Of a stretch of 64,000 nucleotides of DNA, positions 1-8,506 are shown piece by piece (position 1 is the first letter of the stretch; every line of letters starts with the position of its first letter). Position numbers and translations under genes: made by a program. Source of the DNA: Blastococcus colisei (GTDB taxonomy: Bacteria; Actinomycetota; Actinomycetes; Mycobacteriales; Geodermatophilaceae); NCBI RefSeq assembly GCF_006717095.1, contig NZ_VFQE01000001.1:1984001-2048000 (forward strand), written 5' to 3'. The notes beneath the pieces are model-generated. The model had not been told where the DNA came from and did not search any database. It saw only the letters and a list, made by a program, of their open reading frames with translations.

Positions 1-203
1 GCGTACACGCCCGGCCCCTGCTCCTTGACCCCACCGTGCGGGGGTCCGATGACGATCGCAGGATGTGTGGCCGACTCGTCGAGGCCCTTGCGCTGGTAGA
101 GGTCGCCGGCGATCTCGATGCCGTAGCGGTTGGTGTAGCGGACCGGGGTGCGGGTGACCTCGTCCGACAGGACGAAGGTGTAGCCGTCCGTCTGGATGCT
201 CAT
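1..203 (-). CDS. Alpha/beta hydrolase, N-terminal part (runs off the window)
   Basis: Reading the minus strand from the ATG at 203 gives an open frame to the window edge (67 codons) beginning MSIQTDGYTFVLSDEVTRT, with GIEIAGDLYQRKGLDES and AIVIGPPHGGVKEQGPG further on. This is the N-terminal strand pair and oxyanion-hole region (GPPHGG) of the YcjY/dienelactone-hydrolase-like family. The catalytic Ser, Asp and His lie outside the window, so the substrate is unknown. A strong AGGAGGAG site precedes the ATG. The gene is divergent from an XRE regulator 135 bp away, a frequent arrangement for regulator and target. Confidence 0.8.
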   Translation of the reverse strand, partial: MSIQTDGYTFVLSDEVTRTPVRYTNRYGIEIAGDLYQRKGLDESATHPAIVIGPPHGGVKEQGPGVY

Positions 204-337
204 GAGGGGGGCTCCTCCTGGAGTGGTTGGGCGCTGCGCTCCACGGAACGCCTCCGAGCACGCGTGTGGGAGGTCGGGTTTATGGGGGGTAGAAGCTCGA
301 CCTCCCTCCGCCGGCGTGGCGACGTAGCGTCGACGCC

Positions 338-1222
338 GTGGACAACCGCTCCGACATCCGCGACTTCCTCGCCAGCCGGCGCGCCCGGATCACCCCGGAG
401 CAGGCCGGCCTGCTGCCCGGCGGAGGCCGGCGGCGCGTGCCGGGGCTGCGTCGCGAGGAGGTCGCCGTCCTGGCCGGGGTGAGCACCGACTGGTACATCC
501 GGCTGGAGAAGGGCCACATCGCCGGCGTCTCCGAGGACGTCCTCGAGGCCGTCGCGCGGGCGCTGCAGCTAGACGAGGCCGAGCGGACCTACCTGTTCGA
601 CCTGGCCCGCGCTGCGTCCAAGCCGAACCGCACGCCACAGCGCCGCGCCAAAGCGCCGATCCAGCCGCGGGTGCAGTGGATGCTGGATTCCATGACGGGT
701 TCGGCCGCGTTCGTCGCCGACGGTCGTCTGGACATCCTCGCGACCAACACCCTGGGGTGGGCGCTGCACTCACCGATGTTCGACAGCCCGCGGCGCCCGG
801 CGAACTTCGCCCGGTTCCAGTTCCTCGACCCGCGGGCGCACGACTACTACCAGGACTGGGAGAACGCGGCCAACATCACCGTCGCCCTGCTCCGCGCCGA
901 GGCCGGCCGCCGTCCGCACGACGCGCCGCTGCGTGAACTCGTCGGGGAGCTGTCGACGGTCAGCGAGGAGTTCCGGACCCGCTGGGCCGCGCACAACGTC
1001 CGCATCCACCACAACGGCGCCAAACAGTTCCACCACCCCGTGGTCGGCACCGTCGACCTCAACTACTGCACCCTCGACCTGCCCGCCGAGGACCGCTCGG
1101 ATCTCCGCCTGACCATCTACACCGCCGAACCCGGCTCAGCATCAGAAGACGGGCTCAAGCTGCTGGCCAGCTGGGCGGCGACCAACGTCGACGCAGCCAC
1201 CCTGGCGGCGGACCGGTCCTGA
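338..1222 (+). CDS. XRE-family regulator with MmyB-like ligand-binding domain
   Basis: The protein has 294 residues from a GTG start. Residues 1-80 hold a helix-turn-helix (RREEVAVLAGVSTDWYIRLE); residues 105-285 form the MmyB-like, PAS-type ligand domain found in many actinobacterial XRE regulators (LATNTLGWALHSPMF, FLDPRAHDYYQDWE, HHPVVGTVDLNYCTLDLP). Members usually repress or activate an adjacent oxidoreductase or hydrolase gene in response to a small lipophilic ligand. Here the divergent hydrolase at 1-203 is the obvious target candidate. There is no clear ribosome site, and TAGCGT lies 9 bp before the GTG, so a leaderless transcript is possible. Confidence 0.85.
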   Translation: MDNRSDIRDFLASRRARITPEQAGLLPGGGRRRVPGLRREEVAVLAGVSTDWYIRLEKGHIAGVSEDVLEAVARALQLDEAERTYLFDLARAASKPNRTPQRRAKAPIQPRVQWMLDSMTGSAAFVADGRLDILATNTLGWALHSPMFDSPRRPANFARFQFLDPRAHDYYQDWENAANITVALLRAEAGRRPHDAPLRELVGELSTVSEEFRTRWAAHNVRIHHNGAKQFHHPVVGTVDLNYCTLDLPAEDRSDLRLTIYTAEPGSASEDGLKLLASWAATNVDAATLAADRS

Positions 1223-1279
1223 CCTGGGGAAGCGGGGGAGTGCGCTGCAGAAGGCCGTCCCGGCTTGCTCAGGTAGATC

Positions 1280-1429
1280 TCAGGACACGCGGTGGTGGGT
1301 GTCGGCAAAGTTCACTCCGGCGGCGGAGACATCGTGGTGCTTCTGTCCTGGACCGTTCTCCGGCTCCGGGATGTCGTCGATGTCCGGGACCTCGGAACCG
1401 CCGAAGGGGGTGATCTGTATGGCGCGCAT
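1280..1429 (-). pseudogene. Quinone oxidoreductase 5' remnant, copy 1
   Basis: A 49-codon reading from an ATG (MRAIQITPFGGSEVPDIDD...) ends in DVSAAGVNFADTHHRVS and a stop. This is the first ~45 residues of a zinc-independent quinone oxidoreductase (MDR superfamily, ~320 residues), with the conserved first strand and the AAGVNFADTH element; the cofactor and catalytic parts are missing. No continuation was found nearby. A second fragment of the same gene lies at 2945-3100 in the same orientation, on the other side of the serA-like gene. The remaining sequence from 1430 to 1697 holds no gene that I can support. Confidence 0.65.
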
Positions 1430-1697
1430 GCAGGTCGGGCTAGGTGTGCGACGGGGTCCAGGCGCGGCCGCGGTACGGCCTTCTAAGAGGGGCGACGTCA
1501 TGCGCGGTCGCGTGTCGAGCGACGGCGTCCCTTCGTTACACACCCCCTGCTGAAGATGTCCCCCTCGGTCCTCGTACGGGCGGCTTGGAGGTGGGTCGGA
1601 CGTGCCCGGCGCGTCCCCCTGTCAGCCGACGAGGGTCCGCCACCGTCGTGCTGCGAGGATCGGTAGCAGCGCGGTTCTCGTGGAGGAGGAGTACGAC

Positions 1698-2903
1698 ATG
1701 CCCAGAGCTCTGCTGCTCGAGAACATCGACCCGGTCGCGGTGGAGCTGTTGTCCTCGGCGGGCTACGAGGTCGAGTCGCTGCGGGGTGCGCTGGACGAGG
1801 CCGACCTGACCGCTGCTCTGGACGGCGTCCACCTGCTCGGCATCCGGTCGAAGACGCAGGTGACCGCGGACGTACTGGCGCGCCGGCCGGAACTGGCCGC
1901 GGTGGGAGCCTTCTGCATCGGCACCAACCAGATCGACCTCGTCGCGGCCGCCGCGGCCGGCGTGGCGGTGTTCAACGCTCCGTACTCCAACACCCGCAGC
2001 GTCGTGGAACTGGCGATCGCGGAGATCATCAGCCTGGCCCGGCGGCTGACCGACCGGGACCGTGCGCTGCACGCTGGGACCTGGGACAAGTCGGCGACCG
2101 GCAGCCACGAGATCCGGGGGCGGACACTGGGGATCGTCGGCTACGGCAACATCGGCAGCCAGCTGTCGGTGCTGGCCGAGGCCCTGGGCATGCGGGTGCT
2201 GTTCTACGACCTGGAGGACAAGCTCGCACTGGGCAACGCCGAGGCCTGCGGCAGCCTGGAGGAGCTGCTCGAGCGCGCGGAGACCGTGACGCTGCACGTC
2301 GACGGACGAGGTGGCAACGCCGGGCTGTTCGGCGCCGGACAGTTCTCGCGCATGCGCCGTCGCAGCCTTTTCCTCAACCTGTCCCGCGGTTTCGTCGTCG
2401 ACCACGAGGCATTGCGCGACCACATCCTCAGCGGCCACATCGCCGGCGCCGCCATCGACGTGTTCCCGGACGAGCCGAAGGAGCAGGGCGACGAGTTCAG
2501 CTCCGTGCTCCGAGGCCTGCCCAACGTCATCCTCACCCCGCACGTCGGCGGGTCGACGCAGGAGGCCCAGTACGACATCGGGCGCTTCGTCGCCGGCAAG
2601 CTGGTCGACTACACGCGCAGCGGGACGACGACGCTCAGCGTGAATCTGCCCGCGGTGGCCCTGCACGGCTCCTCGGCGGCCCGGTTCGCACTGCTGCACC
2701 GCAACGTGCCAGGCGTCTTGGCCCGTGCCGACGCGCTGGTCGGCGAGCATGGCCTCAACGTCGACGGTCAGGTCCTCGCCACCCGCGGAGAGCTCGGCTA
2801 TGTCGTGACCGACGTCAACGGCGAACTGCCACCGGCGCTGCTGGCCACGCTCGGGGAGCTGCCCGAGACCGTCCGCCTCATGACGTTTCCGCCGATCGCC
2901 TGA
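1698..2903 (+). CDS. serA: D-3-phosphoglycerate dehydrogenase-like protein (E. coli SerA type)
   Basis: The 401-residue protein would oxidise 3-phosphoglycerate with NAD as the first step of serine synthesis. It shows the NAD loop GIVGYGNIGSQLSVLAEALG (about residue 150), the substrate Arg in LNLSRGFVVD, the Glu in DVFPDEP, the catalytic His in TPHVGGSTQEAQYDIG and a C-terminal ACT domain (HRNVPGVLARADALVGEHGLN). Length and order match the ~410-residue E. coli form, not the longer mycobacterial form with an intervening domain. The ATG at 1698 is chosen because GGAGGAGG precedes it and homology begins there. It stands alone, bracketed by two quinone-oxidoreductase remnants; another 2-hydroxyacid substrate cannot be excluded. 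Confidence 0.85.
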   Translation: MPRALLLENIDPVAVELLSSAGYEVESLRGALDEADLTAALDGVHLLGIRSKTQVTADVLARRPELAAVGAFCIGTNQIDLVAAAAAGVAVFNAPYSNTRSVVELAIAEIISLARRLTDRDRALHAGTWDKSATGSHEIRGRTLGIVGYGNIGSQLSVLAEALGMRVLFYDLEDKLALGNAEACGSLEELLERAETVTLHVDGRGGNAGLFGAGQFSRMRRRSLFLNLSRGFVVDHEALRDHILSGHIAGAAIDVFPDEPKEQGDEFSSVLRGLPNVILTPHVGGSTQEAQYDIGRFVAGKLVDYTRSGTTTLSVNLPAVALHGSSAARFALLHRNVPGVLARADALVGEHGLNVDGQVLATRGELGYVVTDVNGELPPALLATLGELPETVRLMTFPPIA

Positions 2904-2944
2904 GCCTCAGGAAGCCGGACAGTGCGGACGGAGGATGGCTCAGG

Positions 2945-3100
2945 TCAGTTGGCGGACAGCCGGTGGTGGGTGTCGGCAAAGTTCACGCCGGCGGCGGAGA
3001 CGTCGTAGAGCTTCGGGCAGGGACCTGCTTCCGGCTCGGCGACGTCGACGACGTCGAGGACCTCGGGATCGCCGGTGCGGGTGATCTGCACGGCTCGCAC
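2945..3100 (-). pseudogene. Quinone oxidoreductase 5' remnant, copy 2
   Basis: A 51-codon GTG frame (VRAVQITRTGDPEVLDVVD...) ends in LYDVSAAGVNFADTHHRLSAN and a stop. It is the same N-terminal piece of a quinone oxidoreductase as at 1280-1429. The two DNA copies are almost identical over their 3' 40 bp (the part encoding AAGVNFADTHHR) but diverge elsewhere. The strand order, the same truncation point and the position on either side of serA suggest duplication or recombination followed by decay. The remaining intergenic sequence, 3101-3227, shows no gene. Confidence 0.65.
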
Positions 3101-3227
3101 CGAGCGACCCGTAGATCTAGGTCGCCGGGGCCGACACGCGCCCGGGGGCTCATGCGGCGAACGTGCGGCTAGAGCTGTGTCCGGACAGCTCCAGGGTGTG
3201 GCCGCCCGCGGGACGGAGGCCCGGTCG

Positions 3228-3605
3228 TCAGGCGACGTCGGTGCGGGCGCCGGCCAGGTACTCGCGCACAGCCGGCTCGGGAACCCGGAAGGACCGGCCG
3301 ACACGTACGGCGGCCAGTTCTCCGCCGTGAACGAGGCGGTACACGGTCATCTTCGAGACTCGCATGATCGAAGCCACCTCGGTCACGGTCAGGAACGAGA
3401 CCGCCGCGCGCGGAGCCGGCCGCTGCATCACCGGGCCGGCCGCCATCGGGTATCCGGTCCCGGGGCGGACGACCATGGGGCGTGCGCCCATGGAGTGCTG
3501 GACCGTCGGGCGCGGGCCGGGCACGGCGGAGCGGTTGGCGGGACGCTGGCCGTAGGCGGCGGGGCGGGAGAGAGCGGGAGCGGGGGAGCGCTGGGGAAGG
3601 GTCAC
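3228..3605 (-). CDS. BldC/excisionase-type MerR-like DNA-binding protein
   Basis: The protein has 125 residues. Residues 1-65 are rich in Pro, Arg and Ala and look disordered. Residues 69-117 form a compact winged helix of the BldC/excisionase (HTH_17) family: FLTVTEVASIMRVSKMTVYR, then LVHGGELAAVRVGRSFRVPE. BldC is a global developmental regulator in Streptomyces and related small proteins are common in actinobacteria; most lack the long N-terminal extension seen here. The GTG at 3605 follows GAGGAG at good spacing. The target is unknown. A phage excisionase is less likely because no integrase or phage gene is nearby. Confidence 0.75.
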   Translation of the reverse strand: MTLPQRSPAPALSRPAAYGQRPANRSAVPGPRPTVQHSMGARPMVVRPGTGYPMAAGPVMQRPAPRAAVSFLTVTEVASIMRVSKMTVYRLVHGGELAAVRVGRSFRVPEPAVREYLAGARTDVA

Positions 3606-3832
3606 GTCGTTCTCCTCGGTGTGGTCCGCGGGTCGCGGAGTCGGATCGTCACCGGCGACGTTGCGCGCCCGTGCTGCTACCCACAGTAAGGGGGCGTGGC
3701 GCCGTCCGCGAGAGGAACAGGGGACGAGACGGACCGGTCCGCTTCGTCAGATGTTGACCGTGCGCCTGAAGTGGGCGCGGGGTGCGCGTGGTTCGCCAGG
3801 GTTGGCGACGGCGCACGGTGGCATGGATTCGG

Positions 3833-4497
3833 TCAGAGGTCTGCGGCGGTCTCGGGCCGACACTGGAGCGAGGACCGAGGGAACGGACGGGGGAAGATGA
3901 GCGAGGCGGCGCCGGCCGTGTCCTGATCGTCGCGGCTGGAGGAGTCATCGGGGGACACGCAGCGACGGAGTGCGCCGAAGAACAGCGCCCAGCCCAGGTG
4001 GAAGCCCAGCAGTGCCAGCAGCAGGCCGATGCCGAGCGCCGCAGAGGAGTCCGACCGGGTGTAGGCAGCCTGGAGCGCCGGGTCGATCGGCTCGCTGCCG
4101 GCCAGGGCGACGCCCTCGCCATGGGACTGGCCGAAGGCGAACAACGCCACGAGGCCGCCGCCGAGCACCAGTCCGGCCGCGCCGACGAATCGGGCGCCGC
4201 GCCCCGCGACCTGCCGGGCCCGCCACGCCAGCACGCCCGGGAGCTGCAGCAGGGACGTGGCCATCAGCAGCAGCGCCCACGCCGTCCACGTGCCGGGCTC
4301 GGCGGCGAACGCGTGCAGCAGGCCGGCCCGTCGGGTCCGCCGCGGGGATGGATCGTCTCGGCGACGCCCATCGTGAGGGCGCCCAGGCCGAGGGCGATCG
4401 CGGCGGAGCGGTGCCGCCGGCTGTGCAGGGATCGACGTCCGTCCGCGTCCGGGCGGGGCGGGTCGGACAGCGGGACGGAGTCAGCGGAGCGGGTCAT
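3833..4497 (-). pseudogene. Frameshifted small membrane protein
   Basis: From an ATG at 4497 with a GAGGAGAAG site the frame gives RSAAIALGLGALTMGVAE, then TIHPRGGPDG, and stops at 4264. One base out of frame the protein continues smoothly as AGLLHAFAAEPGTWTAWALL, then LMATSLLQLPGVLAWRARQV, down to 3833. Together about 220 residues with four hydrophobic segments would be encoded. The shift lies near 4330, in GACGGGCCGGCC. I do not recognise the family; no catalytic motif is visible. It lies head-to-head with the truncated kinase gene at 4546, as part of a degraded block. A base-calling error in a GC run is an alternative to true decay. Confidence 0.6.
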
Positions 4498-4545
4498 GGC
4501 TTCTCCTCGGACGAGGGGCGGACGCGGCGACGCCAGGGATCGGCG

Positions 4546-5085
4546 GTGCACGACCTGGCCGGGGACCCGTCCTCGGCGGCGGACGCGCTCCGCGACGTCG
4601 ATCGCGTGGCCGCGCAAGCGCTGGCCGACATGCGGCACCTCCTGGCGATGACCGACGACGCAGAGACCTCCGGGAGCGCACCGGGCCCGCTCGCTCCCCA
4701 GCCGGCGCTGGCCGACCTGCCGGAGCTGGTCGGCGACGTCGTCGACACCGGGCTGGCCGTCAGCCTGGAGCAGCAGGGTGCGCCGCGTGAGCTGACCGCA
4801 GGCGCGGAGCTCGCCGCCTACCGGGTGATCCAGGAGTCGCTGACCAACGTCATCCGGCATGCCGGCGCCGACTCCGCATCCGATCTCCTGCAGTGGGTGC
4901 CCGGCAAGCTCCTCGTCACCGTGCGCGACGACGGCCGAGGGGTGGCGGGGAGTTCGACAGCAGGCACCGGCCGCGGGCTGCTGGGCATGCGGCAGCGCGT
5001 CGAGCTGGTCGGCGGCACCCTGCGGTGCGGACCGGCCACCGACGGCGGTTTCCAGGTGCAGGCCGATCTCCCGGCCGCGCCATGA
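4546..5085 (+). pseudogene. Histidine kinase remnant lacking sensor and phospho-acceptor
   Basis: The recognisable frame starts in the second helix of the dimerisation domain (ADALRDVDRVAAQALADMRH) and continues through the HATPase domain: N-box VIQESLTNVIRHAG, G1 DDGRG, G2 GRGLLGMRQRVELVGG. The N-terminal sensor, transmembrane part and the His box expected in this NarL-partner kinase class are absent: upstream DNA is instead the antisense of the neighbouring membrane protein. The stretch between N-box and G1 is also short. It overlaps the response regulator start by ATGA, as in intact two-component operons. A deletion probably removed its 5' half; a GTG at 4546 could still give a 179-residue ATPase fragment. 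Confidence 0.65.
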
Positions 5086-5761
5086 GTCCCGACATGGACG
5101 CCGTCACGGTTCTCGTCGTCGACGACGAGCCCCTGGTGCGGCGCGGTCTGGTGTCGATCCTCGGCGCGCAGCCGGGCTCACCGTCGTGGGCGAGGCAGCC
5201 GACGGCGCGGAGGCGGTGGCGCAGGCGCGGACGCTGAGACCCGATGTCGTGGTCATGGACGTGCGCATGCCGCACATGGACGGGCTGGAGGCGACGCGCC
5301 GGATCCTGCGCGCCGACCCGGCGCCGGCGGTGCTCGTGCTGACGACGTTCGATCTCGACGAGTACGTGCACGCCGCCCTGCGGGCCGGCGCCGGCGGGTT
5401 CGTGCTGAAGGACGCACCGGAGGAGCAGCTCGTCGCGGCTGTCCGCGCCGTGCGCAGCGGCGCCTCGCTGTTCGACCCGCGTCTGACGGTCCGACTGGCC
5501 GAGCGGTTCGCACCGCCGCAGCCTGCCCCCGCGGCGCGGCTCTCCCACGTGCACGGGCTGACGCCGCGGGAGCTCGACGTCCTGCGGGCGGTCTCGCTGG
5601 GTGCCACGAACGACGAGATCGGGCGGCAGCTCGGCATCGGTGAGTCCACCGTGAAGACGCATGTGAGCCGGGTGCTGGCCAAGCTCGGGCTGGTCACCCG
5701 TGTGCAGGCGGTCGTATTCGCCTACGAGATCGGGCTCGTCAGCCCGCGCGGGCGCTCCTGA
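5082..5761 (+). pseudogene. NarL/LuxR-type response regulator, frameshifted
   Basis: From the ATG at 5082 the receiver domain starts normally (VTVLVVDDEPLVRRGLVSIL, acidic DDE pocket) but runs out of frame after GAQPG near 5175. One base away it continues as LTVVGEAADGAEAVAQA, the phospho-acceptor in VVVMDVRMPHMDG, the conserved Lys in FVLKDAPEE, then a LuxR helix-turn-helix (LTPRELDVLRAVSLGATNDE; STVKTHVSRVLAKLGLVTR) to the stop at 5761. Restoring one G in the CCGGGC run would reconnect it. With its partner kinase truncated the pair is probably dead, but an error in a GGG run is possible for this gene alone. Confidence 0.7.
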
Positions 5762-5873
5762 TGCGTTGCGAGGCAGGGTCCGGTGCCGCTCCGGATCACG
5801 GGTCGAGCCATGCTGTGCGGGCCGACCCTCCGACCGGAGCGCGGCCCCTACGAGGTGCTGGAGGCCCGTGACG

Positions 5874-7118
5874 ATGGACGAGCTCCCCGTTCCGGCGGCC
5901 GAGATCCTGGGGGCGGCGGCGCGGATCGCCGACCTCCTGCTCGACGTCCAGACCCGGGTCAACGCGCAGATCGACGCGGCGTTGACCGACCTGCTGCCGG
6001 AGGTCCAGCAGGAGCTGGGCGTCGTGCAGCCGCAGGCCGTCGACCTCACCGGGTTGGTGAACACGAGGATCACCGGCCTGAGCGTCGTCGTCACGCCGGC
6101 CGCGGTCGCCACCGTCGTCCCGTTGCCGCCCGCGTCGGTCACCACGACGCGGGCCGGGCGCCGTGCCGTCACCGACATCGTCACCGGCGCCGACGACCGC
6201 CTGGCCGTCATCGCCGGTCCGTGCTCGATCCACGACCCGGCCGCCGCGCTGGAGTACGCCGGCTTCCTGGCCCGCATGCGGGAGCGGCACGGCGAGGACC
6301 TCGAGATCCTCATGCGGACCTACACCGAGAAGCCCAGGACCGAGGTCGACTGGAAGGGGTTCGCCTACGACCCGTTCCTCGACGGATCGAGCCGCATCAG
6401 CGTCGGCCTGGTCGCGACCCGGATGCTCATGTGCGCCATCACGGCGACGGGCGTCCCGGTCGCGGCTGAACCGCTCAACGCGCTCACGCCGCAGTACGTC
6501 AACGGGCTCGTCACCTACAACGGGGTCGGCGCGCGCAACGTCACCGACCAGACGGCCCGGGAGCGGGTGTCGGGCTTCTCGTCCGTGGTCGGGTTCAAGA
6601 ACTCCCCGGAAGGCAGCATCGACGCCGCGATCCAGGCGGTCATGACCGCGCGGGCACCGCACGAGTTCCTGGGCGTCGACCACCACGGGGTGAGCGCCCA
6701 GCTGTCGACGACCGGCAACGACACCGGCCACGTCATCCTGCGTGGCGACAAGGACGGGCCGAACTACTCCGCGGCGCACATCGCCGACACGAAGCGGAGG
6801 CTGGCAGCGCGCGGCCTGCCGGAGGTCGTCGTCGTCGACGCCTCCCACGGCAACAGCCAGAAGAACCACCTCCGCCAGATCGACGTGGTGCACGACCTGG
6901 CGGGGCAGCTCGCAGCCGGGGAGGAGGCGATCCGCGGCGTGATGGTGGAGAGCAACCTCGTCGCCGGGCGACAGGATCTGGATCGCCGGCATCCCGAGGC
7001 GCTCGAGTACGGCAAGAGCGTCACCGACGCCTGCGTCGACCTCGACACGACCGAGGAGCTCCTGGCCGAGCTCGCTGCGGCGACCCGTGCGCGGCGCGCG
7101 CTCGTCGGGCGTGGGTGA
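5874..7118 (+). CDS. 3-deoxy-7-phosphoheptulonate (DAHP) synthase, class I
   Basis: This enzyme condenses phosphoenolpyruvate with erythrose 4-phosphate, the first step of the shikimate pathway. Family motifs are complete: GPCSIHDPAAALEYA, MRTYTEKPRTEVDWKG, AEPLNALTPQY, GARNVTDQT, GFKNSPEGSIDAA, DASHGNSQKNH, GVMVESNLVAGRQ. The AroF/AroG/AroH type is ~350 residues; this has 414, because of an extra ~60-residue N-terminal segment rich in Val, Leu and Ala (RIADLLLDVQTRVNAQIDAA) that precedes the usual start region. GGAGG upstream supports the ATG at 5874, with an in-frame GTG two codons earlier. Many actinobacteria rely on the plant-like class II enzyme, so this could be a second isozyme. Confidence 0.9.
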   Translation: MDELPVPAAEILGAAARIADLLLDVQTRVNAQIDAALTDLLPEVQQELGVVQPQAVDLTGLVNTRITGLSVVVTPAAVATVVPLPPASVTTTRAGRRAVTDIVTGADDRLAVIAGPCSIHDPAAALEYAGFLARMRERHGEDLEILMRTYTEKPRTEVDWKGFAYDPFLDGSSRISVGLVATRMLMCAITATGVPVAAEPLNALTPQYVNGLVTYNGVGARNVTDQTARERVSGFSSVVGFKNSPEGSIDAAIQAVMTARAPHEFLGVDHHGVSAQLSTTGNDTGHVILRGDKDGPNYSAAHIADTKRRLAARGLPEVVVVDASHGNSQKNHLRQIDVVHDLAGQLAAGEEAIRGVMVESNLVAGRQDLDRRHPEALEYGKSVTDACVDLDTTEELLAELAAATRARRALVGRG

Positions 7119-7161
7119 GCAGTTCGCCGACGACGACGGATCGCGGACGGGGGGCCGCGGC

Positions 7162-8484
7162 TCAGCCCCCGAGGACGGACAGCCGCGCCGCGCCGCGCAG
7201 GCCGGCCAGGGCGTCGTCGACGGCCAGCGGCGACCACGGCAGCTCGCCGTCGGGCAACGAACGCAGCGCGGTGGTGTAGCGCGCGAAGACGGCGAAGTCG
7301 GCCGGGAACGCCCGGGGGTCGACGCCGAGCAGCCGGCCGCGGCGGCGGGCCTGCCCGGCGATGCGCTGCCAGGTCCGTGCGTCCGCCAGGCCACGGGACT
7401 CGACCCCGTGGCTGAACAGCAGGACGTCGACGTCGTCGTACGGCGTCGACGCCAGGTGGTCGGACAGGTCGCGGGCGGCCGACCGGACGGGGAAGAAGGT
7501 CCAGAACGGCACGGACCCCGTCGCGATCGTCCGCCACGGGTCGTGGACGACGAACGAGCTCACCAGCAGCCGCTGCGCCGCGCCACCGCGGCGGCGCGTC
7601 CACGACCGGAGCACGTCGGCGACGGCGGCGGCGGGATGCTGCGGATGGCCGTACCGGAGCTCGACGACGGGGTGGCCGGTGCGGCGCGCTGCCTCGCCCA
7701 CCCCGTCCAGCAGTGGCTCGGCGAACCCCCACTCGGCCTCGGCGGCGGTCTCGTCGGGTACCGGGACGCCGGGTTCGTCGAGGTACTCCTCGGGGGTCAT
7801 CCCGCCCTGCGCGCCGACCTGGAAGACGTGCCGGTCGCCGACGCGGGTGACCGGCCAGGTCGACGTGTCCCGCGCGACGACGACCGGAGCCCCCGGCTCG
7901 AGCCGCTCGTCGAGGAATTGTTGGTACGCCGGCGGCAGGCTGGTCCACTTCACCCGGAAGTACGCCATCTGCGAGCCGCTGAGCGCGTCCTGGTTGGCGT
8001 CCTGCATCTGGTGCAGCTCGACCCGTGTGTTGTGCGCCAGCAGGGCGGGGCCGTGGCGTCGGCCGAACTCGAGCGCCGCCGTCATGTCCGCCGGGTCGGC
8101 CCCGCGGCGGCGCACCGGCACGAGCAGCGTCTGCGGCAGCCACGGGATGCCGCAGGCGGCCGCCAGGTGGGTCAGCGCGCCGTTCGACGAGCCGATCAGC
8201 ACCCCCGGGTAGCGCCGGTCCGGATAGGTCTGCGCCACCCAGTCGGCGACCTCGTCCAGGTCGATGTCGCCGAGCCGGTCGACTGCTACCCCTTCCTTCC
8301 CGCTCGCGATCGCGTACGCCCGGCAGCGCAGCGGCCGCGGCAGCAGCGCGCTGGCCCGCACCGGGAGGGCCTTCCAGCGCGCCTGGCCCAGGTAGGGGAA
8401 GTCCCGCCCGTCGAGGGCACGGGCCAGCGCGATGAAGAAGGCGCTCGCCGAGTCGAAGGACGCGACCGCCTCCTCGGCCGGCAC
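7162..8484 (-). CDS. Conserved protein of unknown function, hydrolase-like elbow
   Basis: The protein is 440 residues from a GTG at 8484, 22 bp after the end of an alpha/beta hydrolase gene, so the two are probably one operon. There is no signal peptide or membrane segment. It contains GVLIGSSNGALTHLAAACGI (about residue 90), resembling a nucleophile elbow, followed by TLLVPVRRRGADPADMTAAL and later WPVTRVGDRHVFQVGAQGGM. A downstream stretch, DVDVLLFSHGVESRGLADAR, has a strand-turn look. I recognise no named family, and a full Ser-His-Asp triad cannot be assigned. The partner hydrolase suggests a shared substrate. Confidence 0.7.
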   Translation of the reverse strand: MPAEEAVASFDSASAFFIALARALDGRDFPYLGQARWKALPVRASALLPRPLRCRAYAIASGKEGVAVDRLGDIDLDEVADWVAQTYPDRRYPGVLIGSSNGALTHLAAACGIPWLPQTLLVPVRRRGADPADMTAALEFGRRHGPALLAHNTRVELHQMQDANQDALSGSQMAYFRVKWTSLPPAYQQFLDERLEPGAPVVVARDTSTWPVTRVGDRHVFQVGAQGGMTPEEYLDEPGVPVPDETAAEAEWGFAEPLLDGVGEAARRTGHPVVELRYGHPQHPAAAVADVLRSWTRRRGGAAQRLLVSSFVVHDPWRTIATGSVPFWTFFPVRSAARDLSDHLASTPYDDVDVLLFSHGVESRGLADARTWQRIAGQARRRGRLLGVDPRAFPADFAVFARYTTALRSLPDGELPWSPLAVDDALAGLRGAARLSVLGG

Positions 8485-8506
8485 GTGGCGGCTCCGGCGG
8501 GCCAAC

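Noticed and set aside
3228-3605. Phage excisionase
   Set aside because: The fold is shared with BldC-type regulators and there is no integrase or attachment site in the vicinity.
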